Below, piece by piece: positions 1 to 9,399 of a stretch of DNA of 64,000 nucleotides. The stretch's first letter is position 1. Every line of letters begins with the position of its first letter. The notes below the pieces were generated by a model. The model searched no databases, was not told the origin of the DNA, and saw nothing but the letters and a program-made list of their open reading frames with translations. The translations under genes and the position numbers were made by a program. Source of the DNA: Laetiporus sulphureus 93-53 (Eukaryota > Basidiomycota > Agaricomycetes > Polyporales > Laetiporaceae); the NCBI RefSeq assembly GCF_001632365.1, contig NW_024468582.1:1-64000 (forward strand), written 5' to 3'.

Positions 1-462
1 ATCTCCACACACCGAATCAACATGTCCGACCATCCAGATGAGTTCTTCCTATATCATAAGATGACAGATCTCGCCAAATCACCAAAAAAATCCTCAAATG
101 AAGCAGCAGGATGGGATATTTATGCAGCAGAAACACATGAAATCCCCCCGCATTCACGAGCTGTGGTAGGAACGGGAGTCGCGATTGACCCTCCCAAACA
201 TACCTATACACGAATAGCTCCACGCAGCGGACTAGCTGCACGAGGAATTGACGTGGGCGCAGGAGTCGTCGATCCAGATTACACTGGGGAACTCAAGGTC
301 GTACTAATCAACACAACGGATTTTGTATTTTCGGTCAAGCCGGGAGATAGAATAGCCCAAATAATCTTCGAGTATTATGCAGAAGGGCTTCCCTCCCGAA
401 GCTACCAACCATTGCGAGCAACTAGAAGGGGTAATAAAGGTTTTGGCTCCTCGGGACAATGA
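1..462 (+). CDS. dUTPase domain, 3' end of a retroelement polyprotein (partial)
   Basis: A trimeric-type dUTPase, which hydrolyses dUTP to dUMP and PPi. All five family motifs are visible in order: AAGWDIYAAE, PRSGLAARG, GVVDPDYTGE, PGDRIAQIIF and the C-terminal RGNKGFGSSG. The first ATG is at 22, but the frame is open to the left edge with no stop, so this may be the C-terminal domain of a longer pol protein rather than a free enzyme. The stop is followed 15 bases later by a purine tract (GAGAGGGGGG) and then a TG-starting LTR, which is the layout at the 3' end of a Ty3/gypsy retrotransposon. Retroelement-borne dUTPases are known. The domain looks intact; a cellular dUTPase gene is less likely because of the LTR directly downstream. 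Confidence 0.8.
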   Translation: MSTHRINMSDHPDEFFLYHKMTDLAKSPKKSSNEAAGWDIYAAETHEIPPHSRAVVGTGVAIDPPKHTYTRIAPRSGLAARGIDVGAGVVDPDYTGELKVVLINTTDFVFSVKPGDRIAQIIFEYYAEGLPSRSYQPLRATRRGNKGFGSSGQ

Positions 463-480
463 GCCTTGAGAGGGGGGTAG

Positions 481-1081
481 TGTCACAGATTTTCACCAAA
501 AAGTCTGCACGTGACTTTTCTCACACCACAGATCACGTGCTACACCAATATCTCACGCCACTCAGCCACAGACGCGACACGTAGAGATCAGGTGATAGTC
601 CACATCACATGTTATGGTCCAGACCCGTGGATGATACGGTCGGACCTGTCTATTCCAGGATACAATAGAGGCACCCATTTGGGAACAAAGGGAACAAGGA
701 CTATTGTTATACATAGGCCTTCCACTTCCTATTAGTTTAGCCAGAAGCCTAGATAGGTACGATGTTCACACCGGAGAACAAAAGGGAAACCAAGATAGGA
801 ACGATGTGCACACACATTACTGCGGCAACCATCGATCTTCCCACTTATTGTTCTACTTCCGGACATCCTATTGTTTCATGTATGGCCATTTGCTTATACC
901 CATAGATAGGTAGCTTAGGTAAGATAGCCTGCTGTACGTGTATATAAGACCAGCCATATAGGGGACGAAACCTTAGATTGTTTCTCCTCGTCTACTACCC
1001 ATAGCACTCACTGAGCTCACCAGCTCCTTCATATATCTCTCACCCATTCCTGCGTCTGCCACATCGACCAGTAAGTCAACA
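481..1081 (+). repeat. 3' LTR of a Ty3/gypsy-like retrotransposon
   Basis: Begins with TGTCACAG right after a polypurine tract (GAGAGGGGGGTAG, about 468-480). Contains a TATA box (TATATAAG, about 941-948) followed by a C/T-rich stretch expected of R-U5. The likely end is a CA-terminated site near 1081 (GTCAACA); 1097 is an alternative. The internal region lies outside the window to the left, so the LTR pair and the target duplication cannot be checked here. Confidence 0.6.
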
Positions 1082-1476
1082 GGCTCTTGCGCCACATAGG
1101 GATCAGGGAGATACTTTTGGGATCAGGGGGATCAGGGCGGCACGTTCCACGTGACTGTCCCTTTTTAGTCTTTTTGATCTCTTGTCCGGTGTTACCGTGA
1201 CAGAAGGTGGCGGGGCCGGCTGTGAGGGTCGTACACTGTGGTCTGCAAGGTGTGTCTGACATACGCCAAGTGACATAGAGTTTGTTGTCAGTTGTAATAG
1301 TGTCATGAGTTTGGTTGAAAGTGAGTCGAAGGCAGGCTGGATCATGGAACGTGTGTTGCTTTCTGCAGCAATGTAATGGGTGACAAGGCAGGATTGCGGT
1401 CCAGGCAGCAGTTGTATGTAGATGCGAACACATATCCTCGGTCTGCATATTTCAGAATCACTGAGCGATTCAATTT
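1082..1476. other. Non-coding stretch between LTR and Helitron
   Basis: No gene seen. Three GGGATCAGGG-like units lie close together at about 1100-1135. The minus strand carries open frames here but none shows a recognisable motif or continues the Helitron protein. Confidence 0.4.
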
Positions 1477-4400
1477 TCAGCATCTTGTGATATTGTACAG
1501 GCCACGGTGATGGAATAGGAGAGTGGGGCTTGCAGAAATGATATTGTCAGTGCCGATCACATTCATGAGTAGATCAGACCTGTTCACTGGAACTACTCGA
1601 TCACTGGTCTGACCAATAACCACCTGAGAGGACTCATCAGAAGAGGTGCATTCATTCATGGAGTACGTGTCAGTGCATGTGAAGTTCTCACAAGTCGCAG
1701 ACTGAGAAGAAAACTGTGTGAAGGCATCCACAAAGGCAACATATGGAGACCAGAAGAATTTTTTGAACTGAACATTAGTATAATGATCAGAAAACCCAAG
1801 AAGATATGCACAAACCATCGGCACCCCGATTGCCATCTTCACAGACAACACGTTCACAACCTTGATGACTACAGAACAAGCGACATCTTCCTGATCAGAG
1901 GCTTGCTTAATAGCTTGGACATTTTGATCAAGCACAGTGCGCACACTGTCAAACATCGAATGTGTCGTCAAAGGGGACTTTGTAACATAGTCTGTAAGGT
2001 AAGTAATCACTGCTTTCACCTGGGTTCCAGAAAGCAAACAAGTTACATCAGTGTTGCAGTGCAAAACAGAGGAAATGACAGGATTGAACGTATTTATCCA
2101 TGGCTCTATTTTTTTGAAATTAATTGCTCCAAAATCCTCATCGACAACAGTTTCTGGCCACAGTTCTCGAGGAAAGCAAGCACGGCAACTGTCATTGTTA
2201 TCCTGTTTACACCCTTTACGATGTTGCATTTGAATTCTGCAAGTATGGCGATTGGATGTATATACGACTTCATCAGGATCTTCGCAAACGCTATGATAGG
2301 CATCACGAATAGCTTCATTCAATTTCGCATCAAGGAGTCGCTGAGTGAGAACCGTTGAAGGCATGTATAAGGAACAACTGTCATCATCACCAGTTGTCAG
2401 TCCACGTGCAGCCATTCTTACACCAATGTCGTCCATCGTCCCTGCAGAGAAGTCACCCTGGTGACAGCTTTCCAGCCAAGTCAACAGACAGGATCGAAAG
2501 CCTGAATCGTGTAACACACGCTCTCGAATCTCAGACGGGCTGAACGAGTGAAGAATCCATAAAAGCATATGCATATGAAGCATAAGCCTGCCTTGTGACT
2601 CTATGATACCATAGTAGGCGGACACTTCACCGAATAGTCCCCTGTGGTTAGATCCGAGTCCCAGCACAATCATTATGAAAGAGCGTACTTGTCACAAAGC
2701 ACAAAGCACTTAACCCAATTAAGGGCAAGTCTGCTTGTGTGACCTGCACAAATAAATTCACAACATAAAAGCCTGCCACAAGGGCTAGGCTGAGGATGGT
2801 GCACAGTGGCATACAACCAGCAATCAAGGCAAAGCCCCAATGCATGGCCTTGCACAAAAGGTAAAAGGGGGGAGCTGGCCTGCTGGCCGCATACAATAGT
2901 TGAATGAATCTAAGGTCTTCCTTTAGATCCTCATGTGCTTATATACATGTAGTGGTGGACCCTGGGTACCCTAACTATGGTGTACTTACTGGGGTCCTGT
3001 CCTGCCTACATGTGAACATATTGCCAAAACCAGTAATGATTCTGAACTTCGCTATAGCAACTATCTATAAAGGCCGTGGATACGCCAAGGTAATCCTACT
3101 TTACCCAATGAGATAATTGCCATGTAGTAGTTGCTGCTATTGAGCAGCAAATTGGGTGCTTGCTAGATTGATGGTTCAATGAGCACAGGTAAGCCTATTG
3201 TGGGCCAAAGAGTTCCATTCTGGGCAAGTGGCCTGGTGTCACGTGACCAATGCCTGATAACTTCTGAATAGGGCAAGTGGCCAGTGTCACGTGACTGGGT
3301 GGCTGAATCATGGGCGGTTGGTGGTCATGTGGTAGACACAGTCATATCCGCGATGTATGTGGTGGTATTGTGCTGTTTGTCTAAGTATCCACTTTGTGAG
3401 ACCAATATAAAGGTTGGCGTCCAAATAACCACTTGTGGTTGCTGAATGATGACTTTATTGGTGCAAAAAGAAAGGTGCCACTTAATATTGTGACAGTACC
3501 ATGAAATCAAAGAACTGAGTGCATGCAACAGGATTGTCCGCGATGATGCGCAATCACTCAGCATAGGCAGAAAACTGTTCAAAATCATTGAAGATATTAA
3601 GTCATTCACCGCAGTAATACAGACAGAGCAGATGGTTGATATCGACAGGTGAAAACGTGATGAAAAATATAGGAACATTCATGGTGATGATCAACGACCG
3701 AATCTCAGAACACATTTGTTTTCGCCTTGCCAATGATCCATCCACATGGCCAGAAACATGATTGAGGACGGAGATGAGTTCAAAACAGCATGCTTCGTCT
3801 TTGTCCATCAGCTTCAAAAATGATACACTCAATGCATGATTGACAAGCCACTGTAAAATGTCTGTCTGAATAGACAGTATGCAATCAGCAACTGAAGAAA
3901 AATTCCTCCTGTCAGTTAAAAGATAGCCACCATGGAATGTGTCTCTGAACTGCTGCTGATCAAAAGCAATGAAAGGAAAATAGGCATCAATTTGAAAATG
4001 CTGATCAGCATAAAGAAGCAGATTGCGAACGTGCTAAGCACGGTGCACTTGAACGTGTATTAAGGTGTTCTCGAACCCTCCAAGACCATATGGAAAGAGC
4101 CACAGAAACATACCAGGGAACAACTTCAGATTGTGATAGATACTTTCAGGATGATCACTTTGACCATATTTCAACACACCACCCCATCGTGAAAGTAACG
4201 GAGTGCTGTAGCAATGCGAGTGCTGTAAGACATGGTAGCAATATCAGCAGCTGAGAGACCATGGACAACAAACGAACATAGACCTGAATCCGAACCTTGC
4301 TCGATGTTGACCTCATGAACGGACATTGCCTCAGCTGGAGTGAAGCCATCATCCGGCCTATGAAGAACAGTCACAGGAGGTTCGTGCTCAAGATAAGCAG

Positions 4401-5834
4401 CCAAATTCTCAGAAGAGATAGAAATGTCCATGTAGTCGACATGATTCAGCTTCAGCCAGCTGCAAAAACAACAGCATGTCTCACCAGCAAAGGAGTCCGA
4501 CGAAAATCTGACTCTACCGGATGAGTAGGCCCGGTGAATAAAATTGTGAGGACCTGTTCCAAATCTGAAACAGGAGGAGAAAGAATGTCGTACACCTTTT
4601 TGATGGGCTGTGAAAACACAATCGCATTCGCCATCATCTTATGCTGTCCCATAGTAACCTTGATGATGAACGAGTTATGACGTATTCGAGCCACCGACAT
4701 CTGCTCAACAAACGTCAACTCAGTAAGTACAGAAGGTACATCACCAATCCATAGACCATTCACAATGGCATTACGAGAAAGTCTGTGTCGAACAAGCATA
4801 GTACGGCATCCATCACATATGTCGAGCCATAGAACACCATCGATATCGTGCACAGCAGGTGAATATATGACAGGACCAGATCATTCAGACATATTGTCAC
4901 TTGCACAGTGACGTTCAACACAAGTGACGTACTTGCCATCATGAATAAGCAGCTGCAAATCGACATCAGCATAGCGAGCACAAACAACCTTTTTGCTCGG
5001 CATCAGACACGCACAGCCAGCACACGGAGATTTGTACACAGTGAATGGCTGCAGACTATCGCACCACGAGCAAACAATGCTCAAATGATCGGCGAGCGCA
5101 AGTGGTGGAGGAGGAAATGATGCATCATCAATAGACGACGATAGAGGAGCAGACCCCGGTAGAGGGGCTGATGGTCGAGAGCAGTCGTCATGACCACTGT
5201 TAATGTGATGTTGTTGCAGTAGCCGATTACTGTCGTCAGAAGAGAACTGTAACATCCGAAAACAAGGATACTGACCCGCACAGAGCCCACAATGATGTTC
5301 ACACAACAGCTGAATGATTCAATCAAGCAGAACATTACACTCTCCATCAGAAATGCCATGGTGTATAGCAAGAATGTAAATTGAGGAGGTATGTAGACCG
5401 GGAAGAAGCAATAGTAACAGAACATCCACGATCAACTCGCAATGTATGCCATCACTGAAGCTGAAAGCGCTGCAATCGACAATGCCAATGAACTCGTACA
5501 TGATACCGTCAGCAGGAGAAAGTGTGCCTTTGATGAGCAGAAAGCGAGACATAAACTCAAAAGAAAACACAGACGACCATGTCTGAAAGTGGGGTGGCAA
5601 ATGAACGTCGATCAGAAAGTCAAATATCATGACCAAAGATGGGCAGGACATGGAACACTGATGTGCCTGTAACAATGACACTAAAGCGGCCAGCGAGCAA
5701 GAACAAAAAGTGAGATGAAGACGATGTAAGCGAACAACTTTGAGTAAAGAGCAGTACGGAAGGATGTCTAGCAGGACATCAGTTAGAATGACAAAACCAA
5801 CACATCGAGCATCATCTGAAACAATGTTGACCAT
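1477..5834 (-). pseudogene. Helitron Rep protein gene, broken, helicase part missing
   Basis: Remains of a rolling-circle Helitron gene read on the minus strand. From 5834 downward: a SAP-like N-terminal stretch ending in HQCSMSCP (about 5.7-5.5 kb); a cysteine-rich then DUF6570-like domain (about 5.3-4.2 kb, with GLWIGDVP, RRTPLLVR and SVHEVNIEQGSD); a Helitron_like_N domain (about 4.15-3.5 kb, with FPGMFLWLFPYGLGG and IADNPVACTQFFDFMV). A TIR element (2691-3494) then interrupts the frame, and the Rep resumes at about 2690 with FIMIVLGLG, the HUH motif HMHML and the catalytic YLTDYVTK. The frame ends at 1477 (stop) shortly after the LLGFSDHY motif, and no Pif1-type helicase domain follows. 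Stops and frame changes (for example after LYYCGE near 3602, and HRA-stop near 4030) show it is dead. The 398-residue Rep piece (2673-1477) is still open. Confidence 0.85.
2691..3494. mobile_element. TIR element, copy 1, inserted in Helitron Rep
   Basis: About 804 bp, starting GTCACAAAGC and ending AATATTGTGAC, so the ends are inverted (GTCACA/TGTGAC). It interrupts the Helitron frame between ...FFDFMV (3495 side) and VRSFIMIVLG (2690 side). The flanks CGTACT and AGTACC may be a worn 6-bp target duplication. No transposase frame is seen, so it is non-autonomous. It shares about 600 bp of strong similarity (about 2900-3494) with the copy at 5885-6774, and carries two CACGTGAC-containing units (about 3235 and 3283). 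Confidence 0.75.
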
Positions 5835-5884
5835 GTCACTGACAGGAACGGAGCATATATATACAAGACGTGGACAGCAGCACT

Positions 5885-6774
5885 GTCACAGTGCATTAGA
5901 TCCTGTGCTCTAAGGCAAGAAAATGGCAGCAAGGTGCTTGCCAGCGTCCAGCGACCTGCACAAAAAAGGGGTTTGCTCAGGTAGGGTCAAACCAGGCATG
6001 CAGTGACATACAGCCTAAAAAAGGGGCTCAAAGGGCCCTTAGCCTTATGCTCACAACAAGGGGGTGAATTGGCTGTTAGGCTGCATAAAATAGGTGAATG
6101 AATCTAAGGTCTTCCCTTAGATTCTCATGTGCTTATATACATGTAGTGGTGGACCCTGGGTACCCTAACTATGGTGTACTTACTGGGGTCCTGTCCTGTC
6201 TACATGATGAACATATTGCCAAAATCAGTAATGGTTCTGGACTTTGCTATAGCAACTATCTATAAAGGCCGTGGATACGCTAAGGTAATCCTACTTTACC
6301 CAATGAGATAATTGCCTGAAGATGGTGCCACTATTTGAGCAGCAAAGTGGTGCCACTAATGAGCGACGACATGGGACCACTATGGAGTAGCCAATAGGGT
6401 TGGTGTCACTTATCTGAGTGACAAGGTGGTGCCACTATTGAGCAACGAATTGGGTGCTTGCTAGCTTGATGGTTCTATTGTGGCCCAAAAGGTTCCTTTC
6501 TGGGCAAGTGGCCTGGTGTCACGTGACCAACACCTGACAACTTCCAAATAGGGCAAGTGGCCAGTGTCACGTGACTGGGTGGCTGAATCATGGGCGCTTG
6601 GTGGTCATGTAATAGACACAGTCATATCCGCAATGTATGTGACAGTATTGTGCTGTTTGTCCAAGTATCCACTTTGTGAGACCAATATGAAGGTTGGTGT
6701 CTATATAATTACTTGTGGTGACCAAATGAGGACCTCAATGGTGCAAAAAGAAAGGTGCCACCTAATACTGTGAC
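5885..6774. mobile_element. TIR element, copy 2
   Basis: About 890 bp with ends GTCACAGTGCATTAG and, inverted, GTCACAGTATTAGG. A perfect 6-bp target duplication CAGCAC lies at about 5878-5883 and 6775-6780. Same orientation as copy 1. It is longer than copy 1 mainly because a GGTGCCACTATTGAGCA-like unit is repeated about three to four times at about 6320-6450. It sits just upstream of the N-terminal end of the broken Helitron gene. No coding capacity is seen. Confidence 0.8.
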
Positions 6775-7675
6775 CAGCACATAAGCTGAGCAGAACCACG
6801 TACCACAGTACTCATGAGTAGCACATCTAACGTGACCATGTTTGATTGTCGACTACCACCTCCTTCAATGAGCAGAGAATGCCAACAAAGAGCCACACAG
6901 GAAAGTTTCAAGTCGAACGAGGAAGATCAACAGTGAGCGAAATTTATAAATGACATGGTGACAGATGATGCAAAAAAGGAGTATGCATGACGAAATGAGT
7001 ACGTCAGCATCACTGGTGGTGACAAATACAAAGAGCACATCAACAGATAACATTGTAAAGAAGATGCCCGTTCCATCGAGGAACAGAGACATACTGTTCG
7101 CTGGTGATCACGCGAGCGAAAACATCAGTTCATGGGTAAACTCTGACTCAATGGGCAATCTGAACAGTGCAGAAAACATGTTGAAGATCAGCCAAGGGAA
7201 ACAACATACAGATGAGACCAAAAAGCAAAGCACATGTCAGCGCAAATGCAGGTGGCATGTTCAAAAGAATGCATGACAGCGACAGGTTGCATGAGAGAAA
7301 AGAGGGTGAAAAAGCAACGTCAGCTAACAGAACACGACACATAGCCATAGGAGCAAGTTGGAGCAAAAGCGAAGCAAACAGGGTGAGTGCTGGTGAGTGC
7401 GAGTGAAAGCGACGCATCAGCAATCGAAAGGGACGCTAGCCGTGAAAGGGTGATCAGACAACCTCCTATTTCTTATGTACGCGTCAAAGCCTGCATGCGT
7501 GGTAACAGCCAAATACCATTCTGTTATTTGAAATTTGAAGAAAACCCTATTTTCCAGAATGAGTGATAAGTACTCTGAGTTCTCACGAAATGAGACGATG
7601 AAAAAGAGAACATGTCAAAGCGAGATGTTAAATTGTTAATGATTGTTCATTCAAACGTTCACAGTTGAGCAGTCC
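6775..7675. other. Non-coding or unrecognised transposon flank
   Basis: No supported gene. Short frames on both strands lack motifs. By position this may be the 5' part of the Helitron that was split off by copy 2 of the TIR element. The sequence becomes A/T-rich after about 7450. Confidence 0.3.
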
Positions 7676-8318
7676 CCGCAGACATGAAGCCTTTTGCACA
7701 CGTGACAAATGCTTAGCAAATGTCAACAGGTTTTTTGCCTTTGTGATCTCAATTTGCTATGGTTCCTTCCCACATTCTGTATTAAGTATTTGCATATAAT
7801 ATGTTGGAGGCAGAAATTTAAAATCATATATTTTAAGAAATGACACCATTTTCAAACTCACCAAATACATTTAGAATTTGAGTGCTGTTGAATGTAATCA
7901 TACTTTTTTGAATTTCAAACCATTACATGTATAAAATACCCAGTAGCAGATGAAGGTGTAATTACGAATGACGTTCATTCTAGTAATCTTGGTTAGAATG
8001 ACTTCAGTAGGGAAGTAGAATGTAGGCATAATTACACCTTCGTCTGCTACTGGGTATTTTATACATGTGATGATTTGGAATTCAAAAATGTATGATTACA
8101 TTCAACAGCACTCAAATTCTAAATGTATTTGGTGAGTTTGAAAATGGTGTCATTTCTTAAAATATATGATTTTAAATTTTTGCCTCTAACATATTATATG
8201 CAAATACTTAATACGGAATGTGAGAAGGAACCATAGCAAATTGAGATCACAAAGGCAAAAAAACCTGTTGACATTTGCTAAGCATTTGCCACGTGTGCAA
8301 ATCGCTTCATGTCTGCGG
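7676..8318. repeat. Foldback element: 290-bp inverted arms, 64-bp spacer
   Basis: The left arm (7676-7964) starts CCGCAGACATGAAG and ends GGTGTAATTA; the right arm (8029-8318) is its reverse complement, with only scattered mismatches and 1-base gaps. The spacer (about 7965-8028) holds a small palindrome (GAATGACGTTCATTC). The arms are A/T-rich and non-coding. It may be a foldback or MITE element, or a rearranged duplication. No target duplication is obvious next to the arms. A single 13-base inverted match lies farther out (CTGTTATTTGAAA near 7520, TTTCAAATAACAG near 8415). Confidence 0.85.
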
Positions 8319-8714
8319 TGAGTCAAGGGCACGTGATTTATCTTTGATCGTGTTTTGTCACAACGGCAATGATGTTTTCATTAACTTGAGTAGAGTTGGC
8401 ACATCAGTGCCAGTTTCAAATAACAGGTGGGAGACCATATGTTCAATTATATAGAATGGAGCTGTACGTAAGTGACAATCAGAGGCGGATGTGTGTATGG
8501 CTAGCTAATCTGAATTACGTTGTGGTATATAAAGACCGCCATGTGATCTTGCATGCCGGCGAAGACAACAGGCCCCTGTAGCGTGACAGCACAATCATCG
8601 CAACACTGTGCATCATCCATATGCCATGACATGGAGACGTCTTCTGGTGAGCATGTGCTAGTGTCATCGAACGTGAGCTTTAAGCATCCTGTTATTGCAG
8701 AAGTATCATTGGCG

Positions 8715-9331
8715 TCATGGGCAGCTCCATCGGCAACTAGCTGAAGGAAATCTTCTGAGCAGCCATCCAGAGATGGACGATTCAGTGGAAGTCACACCAA
8801 CATGGTAAAGCCCATCGCAAGGAAAGTTGAAGACAGGCAGTGTAGGGGAGCATGACAACGAACATCGATGAGCTTTCCATGTACTACACACGACATTGTG
8901 TACATGCGATAACTCCTGAAGTGCGCGAAAAGAAAGACGGGCGATGAGAAAAGGTAACGGAATATCGACAGCAACAGAACAAATTTGTTCATCCCAACCA
9001 GATGTCAAATCGGTCCTTTTGACCTCGCACTGATACAAATCACCAGAATGCAGAGCAAGCATCAAATGGGATTCTAACACAACAGCAAGAGCCTCCAGCT
9101 CCTCAGCTGATACAAAGACTGACCGACAGGAAGCGTCGCCGACGGCTGAAATGAATAAAGTTGAGCAGTGCAAACGTGCACCGACAGTATCGATAGCGTT
9201 AGTGATAGCACCAGGGAAAAATAAAATGAAAGCATTGAAAAGCAATGACAGCAGATCCACTGCAGCAACGTCATCAATGACCCGTCAGAGGAGATGCAGG
9301 AAACGATGCTCATCTCCACCAACAAAATCAC
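8715..9331 (-). pseudogene. Second Helitron scrap: N-terminal SAP-like region only
   Basis: A minus-strand frame carries a stretch (LSFRALQELSHVH ... HRCSLSCSPTLPVF) that matches in kind the N-terminal stretch of the first Helitron remnant (LLKVVRLHRLH ... HQCSMSCPSLVMIF near 5.6 kb): a helix-turn-helix of SAP type followed by H-x-C-x3-C. No DUF6570, Rep or helicase sequence follows on the low-coordinate side, where the foldback element lies. I take it as a truncated, dead copy of a related Helitron. The similarity is short, so this is tentative. Confidence 0.45.
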
Positions 9332-9399
9332 CTAGCAATGCACATGACAGCAAAAGCGCGACAACGAGCCCAGCGATTTGTGTGAACATCAGATGAGGC

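Noticed and set aside
1783..2358. 191-codon plus-strand frame
   Set aside because: It is the antisense of the Helitron Rep domain, whose motifs are clear on the minus strand.
2900..6775. Direct repeats around the Helitron N-terminal part, first read as a pair of LTRs
   Set aside because: The units have inverted ends (GTCACA/TGTGAC), copy 2 has its own 6-bp duplication, and the sequence between them is Helitron coding sequence, not gag-pol.
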